From: Microvirga arabica
Lineage (GTDB): Bacteria > Pseudomonadota > Alphaproteobacteria > Rhizobiales > Beijerinckiaceae
Reading direction: 5' to 3'
DNA: 45,148 bases
Assembly (NCBI RefSeq): GCF_016811235.1
Contig: NZ_JAFBID010000050.1
Coordinates: 1 to 45,148, forward strand
Of the stretch, positions 22,702 through 31,757 are shown piece after piece. The position numbers and the translations under genes are program-made. The notes beneath the pieces were generated by a model that was given only the letters and a program-made list of their open reading frames with translations, had not been told where the DNA came from and did no database searches. Numbering within the stretch: the stretch's first letter is position 1; every line of letters begins with the position of its first letter.

Positions 22702-25677
22702 ATGACACGGCGGACGCTTCTGAGCCCGGAGGAGCGTCAGGCGCTGCTCGGCATCCCAGACGACGAGGCCAGCCTGATCCGGCACTACACTCTCTCGCCG
22801 CAGGATCGCCTCCAAGCTGAGGTCCGGCGCCGCCCCCAGAATCAGCTCGGCTATGCGGTCCAGCTCTGCCTCATGCGCTATCCCGGCCGGATCCTTGGGG
22901 TCGACGAGAGCCCACCCGCCGCCATGGTGGCCTATGTGGCCGAGCAGCTGGAGGTCGACCCCGACGCCTTTGCCCTCTACTCGCGTCGCTACAACACCCG
23001 CTTCGATCACAGTCGCCGTCTGGCGCACTACCTCGGCGTCCGGACGGCGACACGCGAAGACCGGCGTGCGGCTCTGGTGGCGGCGATCAATGTAGCCATG
23101 GGGACAGACCAGGGACTGCCGATTGCAACTGCTGTCGTCAACGCGTTCCGCGAACGTGGTGCCCTTCTGTTGCCGGACGGTGCCCTCGAGAAGATCGGCA
23201 TCGCCGGACGTGCCATCGCCCGCCAACGGGCCGAGGCTGCCTTGCTGGAGGGACTGTCACCGGAGCGGCTCGACAGCCTTGACGCCCTTCTCACGATTGA
23301 TCCAGCGATCCAGCAGACTCGGCTCAGTTGGCTGCGCACGGCGCCGGATGCACCTGGGGCCGATAATCTGATCGGCCTCATGGACCGTCTGACCTTCATC
23401 CGCTTCATGGCCGTGGATCCGCAGCTGCGTGAGCGGATCCACCCTGAGCGCTGGACCCAAATCGTCCGTGAGGGTGACGCCGCCCCAGCCTGGCTCGTGG
23501 CCGACTTCAACGCCTATCGGCGGCGGGCGACGATCGTCGCCCAACTGATCACACTCGGGGAGCGGTTAACCGACGAGGCGGTCACGATGTTCAACAAGTT
23601 GATTGGCCGTCTCTTCGCGCGAGCCAACACGCGCCGCAAGCAGAGATACGCCGACACCCGGCAAGACACCACTAAGGCGCTGCGCCTGTTCCGCGACACC
23701 TTGCGAGCCCTCGTTGTCGCCAACGATACAGGCCGGAATGCCATCGATGTTCTCGACGATGAAATCGGATGGCATCGGCTGCTCGAAGCCAAACCGGAAG
23801 TCGAAGCCATGGTGCAGGATGCCGATCCCGATCCGCTTGTGCTGGCCGCGGAGCGCTACGGCCCCGTGCGCAAGTATGCTGCGCGCTTCCTCGAGACGTT
23901 TACCTTCCGCTCCTCCCGTCGGCATGACTCGCTGTTGGCCGCGATCGGGACACTCAAAACCTTGAATGCTGCCGGACGCCGGACCTTGCCGGAGCGAGCG
24001 CCAGTCGGCCACCTCACATCACAAGCCCGCAAGCTGATCTTTGCCGACGCCAAGCCGGATCGCCGTCTGTACGAGATCGCGACGCTGGCTGCCCTTCGGG
24101 AGCGGTTGCGCGCCGGCGACATCTGGGTTGAGGGCAGTCGTGCCTTCCGGCCGATGGACGAACAACTCATGCCCAAGCCTACGTTTGCTGCCTTGAAAGC
24201 AGCCGATGAACTCGGTCTCGGCGTTCAGGGTGATGTCGTGGCATATCTAAGCGAGGCGCGTCAGACCCTCGACTTCGACCTCAAACGGCTTGCTTATCGC
24301 GCCCGCAATGGCAAGCTCGAAGGCGTACGGCTTGAGGCCGGACAGCTCGTCGTCACTCCCCTCCCCGGCGATGTACCGGCCGCTGCCGAGGAGCTGAAGT
24401 GGGAGCTGGGCGACATGTACCCGCTGGTCGAGGTGCCTGACCTCCTGACGGAGGTGCATGCCTGGACTGGGTTCGCCAATCAGTTCACCCACATCCGCAC
24501 CCAGGAATCGCCTGAGAACATTCCGGCCATGTTGGCTGGCGTTCTGGCCGACGCTACCAATCTCGGAGCAAAGCGGATGGCTGCGGCATCGAAAGGCATC
24601 ACCGCACGGGAGATCGCCTGGAAGCGGATCTTCCATACCCGGCCGGAGACGTACAAGCTGGCTCAGGCCTGCATTACCGACAGGCACTCGCAGCACCCCC
24701 ATGCCCTGCTCTGGGGCGACGGGTCCACAGCCTCCTCGGACGGGCAGTTCTTCCAAGCCAGTGATCGCGCGGGCCCTCGGAGCGATGTCAACCTGCACTA
24801 CGGCAGTGAACCTGGTTCGAAGTTCTACAGCCATCTCTCCGACCAGTATGGCTACTTCAGCATCCTGCCGATCAGCGCCACCGAGAGCGAGGCGCCCTAC
24901 GTGCTGGATGGCCTGTTTGATCACGAGACGACACTCGACATCCAGGAGCACTTCACAGACACAGGCGGCGCCAGCGACCACGTCTTCGGTCTCTTCGCCC
25001 TGACGGGTCGGCGGTTTGCTCCACGCCTTCGTAATCTCAAGGACCGGAAGCTCCATACGTTCGAGAAGCCGGAGACCTATCCCGCACTCCAAGAGCATAT
25101 CGGTGTACCGATCAACACCGGCTTGGTCATGGAGTACTGGGACGACCTCCTTCATCTGGCGGCCTCGATCCAGACACGCACAGTCGCTCCCTCAACGATC
25201 CTCAAACGGCTTGCCGCCTCTCGTAATCCCAGTCAGTTGGCCCGCGCTCTGCGCGAACTCGGTCGTCTCGAGCGCACGCTGTTCATGATCGAGTGGTACT
25301 CGGACCCTGCACTCCGGCGGCGCTGCCAAGCGGGCCTCAACAAGGGTGAGGCAGCCCATAAGCTCAAACGGGCCGTGTTCTTCCACGAGCGTGGCGAGAT
25401 CCGCGACCGCTCATTTGAGAGCCAAGCCTTCCGGGCGTCCGGGCTGAACCTGGTCGTGAGCGCCATTGTTCACTGGAATACGGTTTATCTCGGACGTGCC
25501 GTGGATCATCTCCGCCGGCAGGGGCGGATTATCCGGCCCGAGGTGCTCAAGCATGTGTCGCCCTTGAGCTGGGAGCATATCAATCTCACGGGCACCTATG
25601 CATGGGGCGAGAAGCCCACGCTCGTCGATGGATTCCGCCCCTTACGCCTGTCGCAGCCCTTGGCACGAGCCGCGTGA
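22702..25677 (+). CDS. tnpA: Tn3-family transposase TnpA
   Basis: A 991-residue transposase of normal length. The N-terminal DUF4158 part begins MTRRTLLSPEERQALLGIPD with RPQNQLGYAVQLCLMRYPGR. The C-terminal catalytic DDE_Tnp_Tn3 domain (about 590-980) shows LLWGDGSTASSDGQFFQASD (first Asp), YSHLSDQYGYFSILPI with PYVLDGLFDHETTLDIQEHF (second Asp) and HWNTVYLGRAVDHLRRQGRI, LKHVSPLSWEHINLTGTYAW (Glu region). No stop or frameshift is seen. Start at 22702 has GGGAG 8 nt upstream; GTG at 22699 is the alternative. Confidence 0.95.
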   Translation: MTRRTLLSPEERQALLGIPDDEASLIRHYTLSPQDRLQAEVRRRPQNQLGYAVQLCLMRYPGRILGVDESPPAAMVAYVAEQLEVDPDAFALYSRRYNTRFDHSRRLAHYLGVRTATREDRRAALVAAINVAMGTDQGLPIATAVVNAFRERGALLLPDGALEKIGIAGRAIARQRAEAALLEGLSPERLDSLDALLTIDPAIQQTRLSWLRTAPDAPGADNLIGLMDRLTFIRFMAVDPQLRERIHPERWTQIVREGDAAPAWLVADFNAYRRRATIVAQLITLGERLTDEAVTMFNKLIGRLFARANTRRKQRYADTRQDTTKALRLFRDTLRALVVANDTGRNAIDVLDDEIGWHRLLEAKPEVEAMVQDADPDPLVLAAERYGPVRKYAARFLETFTFRSSRRHDSLLAAIGTLKTLNAAGRRTLPERAPVGHLTSQARKLIFADAKPDRRLYEIATLAALRERLRAGDIWVEGSRAFRPMDEQLMPKPTFAALKAADELGLGVQGDVVAYLSEARQTLDFDLKRLAYRARNGKLEGVRLEAGQLVVTPLPGDVPAAAEELKWELGDMYPLVEVPDLLTEVHAWTGFANQFTHIRTQESPENIPAMLAGVLADATNLGAKRMAAASKGITAREIAWKRIFHTRPETYKLAQACITDRHSQHPHALLWGDGSTASSDGQFFQASDRAGPRSDVNLHYGSEPGSKFYSHLSDQYGYFSILPISATESEAPYVLDGLFDHETTLDIQEHFTDTGGASDHVFGLFALTGRRFAPRLRNLKDRKLHTFEKPETYPALQEHIGVPINTGLVMEYWDDLLHLAASIQTRTVAPSTILKRLAASRNPSQLARALRELGRLERTLFMIEWYSDPALRRRCQAGLNKGEAAHKLKRAVFFHERGEIRDRSFESQAFRASGLNLVVSAIVHWNTVYLGRAVDHLRRQGRIIRPEVLKHVSPLSWEHINLTGTYAWGEKPTLVDGFRPLRLSQPLARAA

Positions 25678-25705
25678 TCCGACCGGGCGAAAACGGCGGT
25701 TCTTT

Positions 25706-25754
25706 GTTCGTTCTAGCTTAGCGTGTGTTTGGGAGCAGTTCTTGTTCCGACCCC
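25706..25754 (-). repeat. Right inverted repeat of the Tn3-type element (49 bp)
   Basis: Its complement begins GGGGTCGGAACAAGAACTGC and matches the left repeat at 47 of 49 positions. It starts 29 bp after the tnpA stop and cuts directly into the thiD remnant. Confidence 0.9.
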
Positions 25755-25755
25755 G

Positions 25756-25914
25756 TCTTCAGCCATCGCAGCCGGGCTCGCCAAGGGCCTGCCGCTGGCG
25801 GACGCTGTTGCAGCCGGGAAGAGCTTCATCAGCGCCGCAATTAAGGCTTCCAACGGACTCCAGATCGGACACGGGCACGGACCCGTGCACCATTTCCATG
25901 CCTTATGGTCTTAA
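25756..25914 (+). pseudogene. thiD: ThiD (HMP/HMP-P kinase) C-terminal remnant
   Basis: Right after the transposon end the frame reads SSAIAAGLAKGLPLADAVAA, then GKSFISAAIKASNGL and QIGHGHGPVHHFHALWS-stop. This is the C-terminus of phosphomethylpyrimidine kinases, including the GHGxGPVxHF ending. The substrate-binding and GTGC-type anion-hole parts are missing, so it is non-functional. It overlaps the start of the following TRAP gene by 17 bp, showing the two were an operon. Confidence 0.8.
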
Positions 25915-26989
25915 GCTCACCCGCCGTGCGGCGCTTGGCATCGGTGCCTCGACTCTCGCAGCGCCCACCGTCGCTCGCGCCCAAACTCTGCGCTGGCGCA
26001 TGGTCACCTCCTGGCCGAAAGGCCGCAGCGGTCCTGGCATTTCCGCACAGCGGATCGTCGAGCGCATCAATGCCATGAGCGGTGGGCGGCTTCAGGTCGA
26101 TCTCTTTGCGGCCGGCGAGATCGTGCCGCCCTTCGCGGTGCTCGATGCAGTCTCGAACGGCACTGTCGAGATGGGCCACACGGCAGCGCTGTACTGGCAG
26201 GGCAAGATGCCCGCCGCCGGTTTCTTCACGAGCGTTCCTTATGGGCTTGGTCCGATCGAGCACCAGGCCTGGATCGACCTGCGGGGTGGCCAAGCGCTCT
26301 GGGACGAGCTTTACAAACCTCACGGCGTTCGCGCGTTTCTCGCCGGCAACACCGGTCCTTCCATGGGCGGATGGTTCCGGCACAGGCTGAACGGTGTCGA
26401 GGATCTCAGGGGCATGCGCCTGCGCGTACAGGGCCTGGGAGCCGAGATCTATGCCAAGCTCGGTGCTGTGCCGATGGCGGTGTCTGCCGGTGATCTGCTC
26501 CCCGCACTGGAAAAGGGCTCTATCGACGCTGCTGAGTTTCTGGCTCCGGCAACCGACTTGGAAACAGGTCTGCCGAAATACGCATCGTTCTATTACGCAC
26601 CTGGCTTCAACAAACCGAATGGCGCGAGCGAGCTCATGGTCTCGTTGCCTGCTTGGGACCGCCTCACCCCCGACCTGCGCAGCATCATCGCAGAGGCTTG
26701 CAGGGCTGAGCACACCCTTGGACTTGCCGAGGCATATCAGACCAATGCGGTGGCCCTGATCGAGATCCTTGGCAAGTACCCGGTCACCCTGGAAGGTTTC
26801 CCACGCTCTATCATGGATGCGGCCCAGGCAGCCTCGGCAGAACTCATGATCGAGCTGGGGGGCACGTCCTCTCTCGCAGGCCGCATCGTCGCGAGTTACC
26901 AGACGGCTTTGCAGGATCTACGCGGCTGGTCGGCTCTTGCAGCCGACATGGCGAGAGCCAACACACGTGCGCACCTGCCGGCCCGCTAG
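25898..26989 (+). CDS. TRAP-type transporter solute-binding protein (DctP family)
   Basis: A 363-residue periplasmic protein. The start MPYGLKLTRRAALGIGASTL includes a twin-arginine-like signal ending VARAQ at about 30. DctP features are WRMVTSWPKGRSGPGISAQR at about 33-52, VERINAMSGGRLQVDLFAAG, GTVEMGHTAALYWQGKMPAA and LRGMRLRVQGLGAEIYAKLG with the conserved Arg that binds a carboxylate. The closest pattern is that of the mannitol/chloroaromatic-type TRAP receptors. No membrane subunits (DctQ/DctM) follow. It overlaps the thiD remnant, so the ligand may have been linked to thiamine pyrimidine supply; its promoter was probably lost with the transposon event. Confidence 0.85.
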   Translation: MPYGLKLTRRAALGIGASTLAAPTVARAQTLRWRMVTSWPKGRSGPGISAQRIVERINAMSGGRLQVDLFAAGEIVPPFAVLDAVSNGTVEMGHTAALYWQGKMPAAGFFTSVPYGLGPIEHQAWIDLRGGQALWDELYKPHGVRAFLAGNTGPSMGGWFRHRLNGVEDLRGMRLRVQGLGAEIYAKLGAVPMAVSAGDLLPALEKGSIDAAEFLAPATDLETGLPKYASFYYAPGFNKPNGASELMVSLPAWDRLTPDLRSIIAEACRAEHTLGLAEAYQTNAVALIEILGKYPVTLEGFPRSIMDAAQAASAELMIELGGTSSLAGRIVASYQTALQDLRGWSALAADMARANTRAHLPAR

Positions 26990-27048
26990 CTCGCGCATTC
27001 CCCTAGCGTATGTGCGGAACGGTGAACCCGCTTTCCGTCTCCGATTCT

Positions 27049-29871
27049 CTAGGTTTGATGAGAAATGAATACTGTCATCTCGGCCGCAGCCATCGGTCGG
27101 GCGAACAGATAGCCCTGTGCGGTGTGACATCCCAATTCACTCAGCCGTCGCGCCTGACCTTCGGTTTCAACCCCTTCTGCGGTCACCAGAAGGTTCAGGC
27201 TTTTAGCAAGTCCGATCAGCGCAGCTACGATCGCCTCGTCGCCAGTGTCTTCCTCAAGATCACGCACAAAGCTCTGATCAATTTTGATGTGATCAACAGG
27301 GAATCGCTTCAGGTGTGTGAGGGATGCATAACCCGTTCCAAAATCGTCGAGTGCAACCTGAATGCCCCGTCGGCGGAGCTTATCAAGTGTGTCGGCGACG
27401 AGGCCGGAGCGCCCGTCAAGCAGGACTTTTTCCGTGACCTCGACCTCAAAGAGCGTTGTCGGAATTCTTGCCAGATCAAGAATACGGAAAATTTCTTCCG
27501 CCAAATCTGGACGGCTGAACTCAACATTCGAAAGATTTACGGCGACCCGCCCAGGCGAGAGGCCCGCCTTGAGCCAGGTGCGGATATCAGAGGCGATTTT
27601 GCCGATCAGGCGCTTGCCGAGAGCCGTGGCAATCTCGGGATCGTCAAATGCCATTCCGAAGGTGCTTGGCGTCAGAAGGCCTTTGGTCGGGTGGTGCCAG
27701 CGGGCAAGGGCTTCGAGACCAACGACTCGGCCGGTCGCAAGACATACCTTCGGCTGATAGAACGGAACGATCTCATCCCGTGTGATTGCCTCTCGAACCT
27801 CTCTGCTCAACGTAAGCCGCCTCTCGGCAGTCTCTCTCATTGCAGGTGAGTAGGTAACGACACCTCCCCGCCCTTTTGCCTTGGCTTGGTAAAGGGCGAT
27901 ATCGGCATCCTTCATCAATTCGCTCGACAGGATGTCATGATCCGGGAACGCGGCCACTCCGATACTCGCTCGGCTCACGATCATGCGCCCGTTATAAGTA
28001 AAGGGCTGGCGAATCTGTCTGATGATATTGTCTGCAAAACTAACCGCGTTGCTGAGCCTCATGGGCTCGACAATTAGGATCGCGAACTCATCCCCGCCGA
28101 GCCTTCCTGCTGTGTCACATTCCCGCACGACTGCCGACAGCCGCGCCGCAGTTTCCTTAAGCAGCGCGTCACCGGCATCATGGCCAAGGGTATCATTGAC
28201 ATCCTTGAAGTCGTCCAGGTCGATCAGGAGAAGGCTGACACTGGTTCCATCCTGTTTGGCTCTGGTGAGGGCCTCCTCGAGACTATGCTGGAACAGAGCG
28301 CGGTTGGGCAGGCCAGTGAGCGCGTCATGGTTCGCGGCTCTCCAGATTTCCTCTTCAGCCGCCTTCCGATCCGTGATGTCGTAGGAAACGCCCACAATGC
28401 GGTTCGGCCCCGCCCTTTCTGCGCGCGATGCTAGCCAAAGAGTCTTTCCGGTAGGCAAGGTGTACCGGAATTCGGTTGACTCAGCTCTCGGATCATCGCT
28501 TCCTGAAAGGAGCTTCTCGTGAAGCGTCCGATCGTCCGGGTGCAATTTATCGAGGAATTCCGAGAGAGGCCCGGAACCAATGCCTAGCAATGCGAGCGAG
28601 TTTTGAGAGCGTGTGATGTAGCCCGTTCTGAGATCCTGCTCCCAGGCGACCATGCGGGCAGCCTGCATAGCGAGCCGCAGTCGCTCTTCGCTTTCACGCA
28701 AGGCTTCCTGTGACCGTTTACGCTCGGTGATGTCCTGAATGGTTCCGAGTTTCCGGATAGGTTGGTTATCCTCACCAAGAAATGTTCTGCCAGTCTCCAG
28801 AACCCACCGCTCTTCGCCGCTGTCTGCCCGGAGAATACGATATTCAGCGCTACGGTTCAGGCATCCGTCCTGCTCGTCCGCATAGAAGATGCTTTCCACA
28901 CGAGCCCTGTCGGCTGAGTGGACGCGCTCAAGGGCGGTGTCGCGGGTAGCCGGAGTGTCGGAGGAAATCCCTAAAATCTCCCGTATTTCCGCTGTCCATT
29001 GACGATTGCCTGCGGTGACATCCACGTCCCAGATCCCAAGTCCCGTTGTCTCGATTGCAAGGCGCAGGCGCGCCTCGCTCTTCCGCAACGCATTTTCGGC
29101 TTGCTTCTGCTCATGAATATCTGTGATCGTACCGACCCACTCCTGGACAGTTCCGTCAGCCTCTTTAATCGGGACTGCTCGTGCGAGAGCCCACCGATAC
29201 TGCCCGTCCCTTTGACGAACCCGGTACTCGGTCGTCCCAGGCCGCGACGAGGCAAGGAGACCTTGCCAGACCGAGATCAGATTCGCTCGGTCATCGGGAT
29301 GAACAGCGTTCAGCCAGCCGGCGTCTTCTTGCTGATCAAGGTGCTGACCCGATACTTTCTCCCATCCCCACGTGGTTGAGATCGCGCCGTTGGGGGTGGC
29401 GCGCCAGATTTTGGCTGTGCTGGCTTCCACCAGAGCCCGGTACCGGCCTTCGCTCTCCCGCAGGGCGGCTTCGCCCTGTTTTTGGTCATGAACATCGGTA
29501 CTGGTGCCAAGCCAACGTTCTATTCGACCGTAACCGTCGCGGGCCGGAAGTGCGCAAGCGCGAACCCAGCGGTACTCCCCGGTATGATGTCGCAGACGGT
29601 ACTCTGCCTCATACGGTTCGCCAGTTCGGATTGCGTGACACCACTTTTCGGCCGCTTGCTCTTGGTCATCCGGATGTGCAACGCTGTTCCAACCGTTATC
29701 GTCAATGCTCCCCGGCGCTGCCCCGGTAAACTCGTAAAAGCGCCTATTCCGGTACTCGTGCTTCCCGTCCGCGGAGGCAATCCATGTCATGTGCGGCAGG
29801 GTGTCTGCGAACGCCGAAAGGTCGGCAACTCCATTGTTCTGGCCGCGCGCTATTTCAACGAGTTTCCCCAC
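27049..29871 (-). CDS. PAS(x4)-GGDEF-EAL c-di-GMP turnover protein
   Basis: A 940-residue cytoplasmic sensor without membrane spans. Four PAS/PAC units cover about residues 20-520 (TLPHMTWIASADGKHEYRNR; EGRYRALVEASTAKIWRATP; RLRLAIETTGLGIWDVDVTA; RLRLAMQAARMVAWEQDLRT), each ending in a D-ITDRK-like linker. The GGDEF domain follows (NHDALTGLPNRALFQHSLEE, LIDLDDFKDVNDTLGHDAGD, GRLGGDEFAIL) with an RECD I-site five residues before GGDEF. The EAL domain has GLEALARWHHP, VTEKVLLD, LDDFGTGYASLTHLKRFPVD, IKIDQSF and TAEGVET. Catalytic residues of both domains appear intact, so both synthesis and hydrolysis of c-di-GMP are possible. It probably responds to redox, light or a small ligand through PAS. 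Confidence 0.93.
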   Translation of the reverse strand: MGKLVEIARGQNNGVADLSAFADTLPHMTWIASADGKHEYRNRRFYEFTGAAPGSIDDNGWNSVAHPDDQEQAAEKWCHAIRTGEPYEAEYRLRHHTGEYRWVRACALPARDGYGRIERWLGTSTDVHDQKQGEAALRESEGRYRALVEASTAKIWRATPNGAISTTWGWEKVSGQHLDQQEDAGWLNAVHPDDRANLISVWQGLLASSRPGTTEYRVRQRDGQYRWALARAVPIKEADGTVQEWVGTITDIHEQKQAENALRKSEARLRLAIETTGLGIWDVDVTAGNRQWTAEIREILGISSDTPATRDTALERVHSADRARVESIFYADEQDGCLNRSAEYRILRADSGEERWVLETGRTFLGEDNQPIRKLGTIQDITERKRSQEALRESEERLRLAMQAARMVAWEQDLRTGYITRSQNSLALLGIGSGPLSEFLDKLHPDDRTLHEKLLSGSDDPRAESTEFRYTLPTGKTLWLASRAERAGPNRIVGVSYDITDRKAAEEEIWRAANHDALTGLPNRALFQHSLEEALTRAKQDGTSVSLLLIDLDDFKDVNDTLGHDAGDALLKETAARLSAVVRECDTAGRLGGDEFAILIVEPMRLSNAVSFADNIIRQIRQPFTYNGRMIVSRASIGVAAFPDHDILSSELMKDADIALYQAKAKGRGGVVTYSPAMRETAERRLTLSREVREAITRDEIVPFYQPKVCLATGRVVGLEALARWHHPTKGLLTPSTFGMAFDDPEIATALGKRLIGKIASDIRTWLKAGLSPGRVAVNLSNVEFSRPDLAEEIFRILDLARIPTTLFEVEVTEKVLLDGRSGLVADTLDKLRRRGIQVALDDFGTGYASLTHLKRFPVDHIKIDQSFVRDLEEDTGDEAIVAALIGLAKSLNLLVTAEGVETEGQARRLSELGCHTAQGYLFARPMAAAEMTVFISHQT

Positions 29872-30731
29872 GGTGGGACCGCCCCCTGCGGTGAATTATT
29901 GGTTTTGTCCAGACAAGGCCGGGTGGCATCGCAAATAAAATACATAGTCGGAGAAATGTCGTCCCTCTTAGGGTATTAGACCTAACAAAGTGAAAACGGC
30001 TCTCTCCTCGACTTCTAGACTCACGGATTTGGGTGCTGCAAATATCTCTGATTTTAGTTGAGTGAGCATGAACCCATGGTCACGCTCCAGTTGCGGCAAT
30101 GCCTGTCGACATAAGCCATGGGCTGGACGCTGGTAGGCCAGTTCGTGCAGCGCCTCACGGATTGTTGGCCTAACCACCTACCGGATCTTGTAGCTTGACA
30201 GGTCAATGCAACTAAGCCTGCCGCCGTGTTCTCAGGATTATCCTCAACCCGATCTCGTGTGGTGTTGAGGGCTCCCGTGCTGGAACCGGCGGACGAACTC
30301 GCGATCCCCACTCCTGCCGACCGGGAGCGTACGGCGCGTGTCCGCGCGTTCTTCGATATGGCCGGGGCCGAGTTGGGCCCGGACCTCGGCCTCTTGAAAG
30401 GGCGGGAGCAACAGCGGGCGGAAGGCACAGTTAAGGAGGATCAATCCGTCCGGCAGCACGGGCGACTCGAGAGCCGGGCGTCAACCATCGCGTCGCGGTG
30501 AGCGCCTTGGGGTGACCGGTGCATCTGCCAACTCTCAATGAGGAACACGTCATGCGCGGCCTCTCACCGACTGGCAAGCACCTGCCCAGCGCGCTGATCC
30601 AAGGCGGGACGATCTGGCTCACCACGGAGAAGCACTTCGGGGAACTGGCGCGCCGTCGTTCTGATACAGAATTCGTCACCCTCGCCGGCGGTCATGCATT
30701 GCGCGCCGATGATGCCGCGCCTGAGGGACGT
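29872..30731. other. 860-bp region with weak gene remnants
   Basis: No intact gene is supported. A plus-strand frame at about 30260-30400 contains VLEPADELAIPTPADRERTA then RVRAFFDMAGAELGPDL, which resembles the last helix region of LysR-type regulators, so a LysR 3' remnant is possible. Frames at 29968-30177 (minus) and 30552-30800 (plus) are open but not recognised. Confidence 0.35.
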
Positions 30732-31631
30732 TCAATTGATCGACCCATCCGCGCGCAGACGCTGTGCCGCGAAGTCGACAAATGCGCGCACGCGGGCCGA
30801 GGTCTGCCGTCCCTCTCCATGCACCAGGTGAATCGGTACCGGTGCGGGCTCGTGCTCGGCCAGCACGATCTTCAACCGACCAGCGGCAAGCTCGGGCGCG
30901 ACCATGTAGGACAGTACCCGCGTCAGCCCATGCCCATGCACGGCGGCCGTGATCGCCATCTCGGCGGTGTTCACCTCCAGGCGCGGCGATAGCCTGACCT
31001 TCAGCTCGGAGCCGCCGTTCCGAAACGACCATTCCGGCGAGGGCGTGACGCCCTGGAAGGCGATCGTGCGGTGGCGAGTCAAGTCGTCAGGCTCCTGCGG
31101 GATGCCGTGCTCGGCCAGATAGGCGGGAGAGGCGCAAACGAGGCGCCGGACCGATCCCACTTTCAGCGCCGTCATCCCCGAATCCGGCAAGTGGGCGATA
31201 CGCACCGCCACATCAAGCCCTTCCTCCATGAGGTTGACGACCCGGTCGACGAACAGGGTGCGGCCACTCACCCGGGGATGGCGGCCGAGGAAGTCGAGCA
31301 GGATCGGGGCGACGTACATGCGCCCGAACAGCACCGAGGCCGTGACCGCCAGTTGCCCCTGCGGCTCGCGGTGTGAGCCCGCTGCCGTCTCCTCCGCCTC
31401 GTCGATCTCGGACAGGATGCGGCGGCAATCCTCCAAGTACCGGGCCCCAGCCTCGGTGAGGCGCACATTGCGGGTGGTGCGGTGAAGCAGCCGGGTGCCG
31501 ATCCGCGCCTCGAGGGCAGCGATCGCGCGCGTCACGACAGGCGGCGACATCGCCAGCCGGCGAGCCGCTGGGGCGAAGCCTTCCTCCTCCGCGACAGCCA
31601 CGAACACCGTCATCGCCTGCAACCTATCCAT
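30732..31631 (-). CDS. LysR-family regulator of the redox cluster
   Basis: A 299-residue LTTR. The HTH is at 1-62 (MDRLQAMTVFVAVAEEEGFA, RRLAMSPPVVTRAIAALEAR, TRLLHRTTRNVRLTEAG), followed by a periplasmic-binding-like effector domain (YVAPILLDFLGRHPRVSGRT, VRIAHLPDSGMTALKVGSVR, HGHGLTRVLSYMVAPELAAG) and RVRAFVDFAAQRL at the end. It belongs to the large subgroup that often regulates neighbouring oxidoreductases. It is divergent from the AhpD-like gene with 126 bp between starts, so it probably controls that cluster. Confidence 0.92.
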   Translation of the reverse strand: MDRLQAMTVFVAVAEEEGFAPAARRLAMSPPVVTRAIAALEARIGTRLLHRTTRNVRLTEAGARYLEDCRRILSEIDEAEETAAGSHREPQGQLAVTASVLFGRMYVAPILLDFLGRHPRVSGRTLFVDRVVNLMEEGLDVAVRIAHLPDSGMTALKVGSVRRLVCASPAYLAEHGIPQEPDDLTRHRTIAFQGVTPSPEWSFRNGGSELKVRLSPRLEVNTAEMAITAAVHGHGLTRVLSYMVAPELAAGRLKIVLAEHEPAPVPIHLVHGEGRQTSARVRAFVDFAAQRLRADGSIN

Positions 31632-31640
31632 GATCGATTA

Positions 31641-31654
31641 TTCCCAGATTAGAA
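31641..31654. promoter_or_regulatory. Weak LysR-type operator candidate
   Basis: TTCCCAGATTAGAA in the LysR/AhpD spacer is a short dyad (TTC...GAA) of T-N11-A type. It resembles the better dyad at 38734 in front of the other LysR gene. Weak on its own. Confidence 0.25.
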
Positions 31655-31757
31655 ACGATCCATTGCCGAGAATGAACATTCACGCTGTTGAGCACAAGGG
31701 GCATTGTCCTCTCACCCAGCGGCCACTGCCGTTCGGATTTGATGAAAGGACACCTTT

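Larger units (their letters stand above)
22470..25754 (+). mobile_element. Tn3-family, tnpA-only element (3285 bp)
   Basis: Two 49-bp inverted repeats starting GGGGT delimit one large Tn3-type transposase gene. No resolvase, passenger gene or obvious res site fits in the remaining 180 bp. This is the layout of IS1071-like members. The bases flanking the element (GTAGT left, GTCTT right) do not form a 5-bp duplication, and the gene fragments on the two sides are unrelated, so a rearrangement has occurred at it. Confidence 0.85.

Noticed and set aside
24247..25155. 302-codon minus-strand frame inside tnpA
   Set aside because: Shadow of the transposase coding frame with no recognisable domain.
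25598..25897. N-terminal extension of the TRAP receptor through the transposon end
   Set aside because: The frame passes through tnpA and the inverted repeat in the wrong phase; the Tat-type start at 25898 is clearly the real one.
27010..27849. 279-codon plus-strand frame opposite the EAL domain
   Set aside because: Antisense shadow of a well-supported gene.
29968..30177. 69-codon minus-strand frame beginning MVRPTIREALHELAYQ
   Set aside because: No family recognised and no ribosome site; listed only as part of the gene-poor region.
30552..30800. Plus-strand frame starting MRGLSPTGKHLPSALIQGG
   Set aside because: Open but unrecognised and running antisense into the LysR gene 3' end; no ribosome site or family support.
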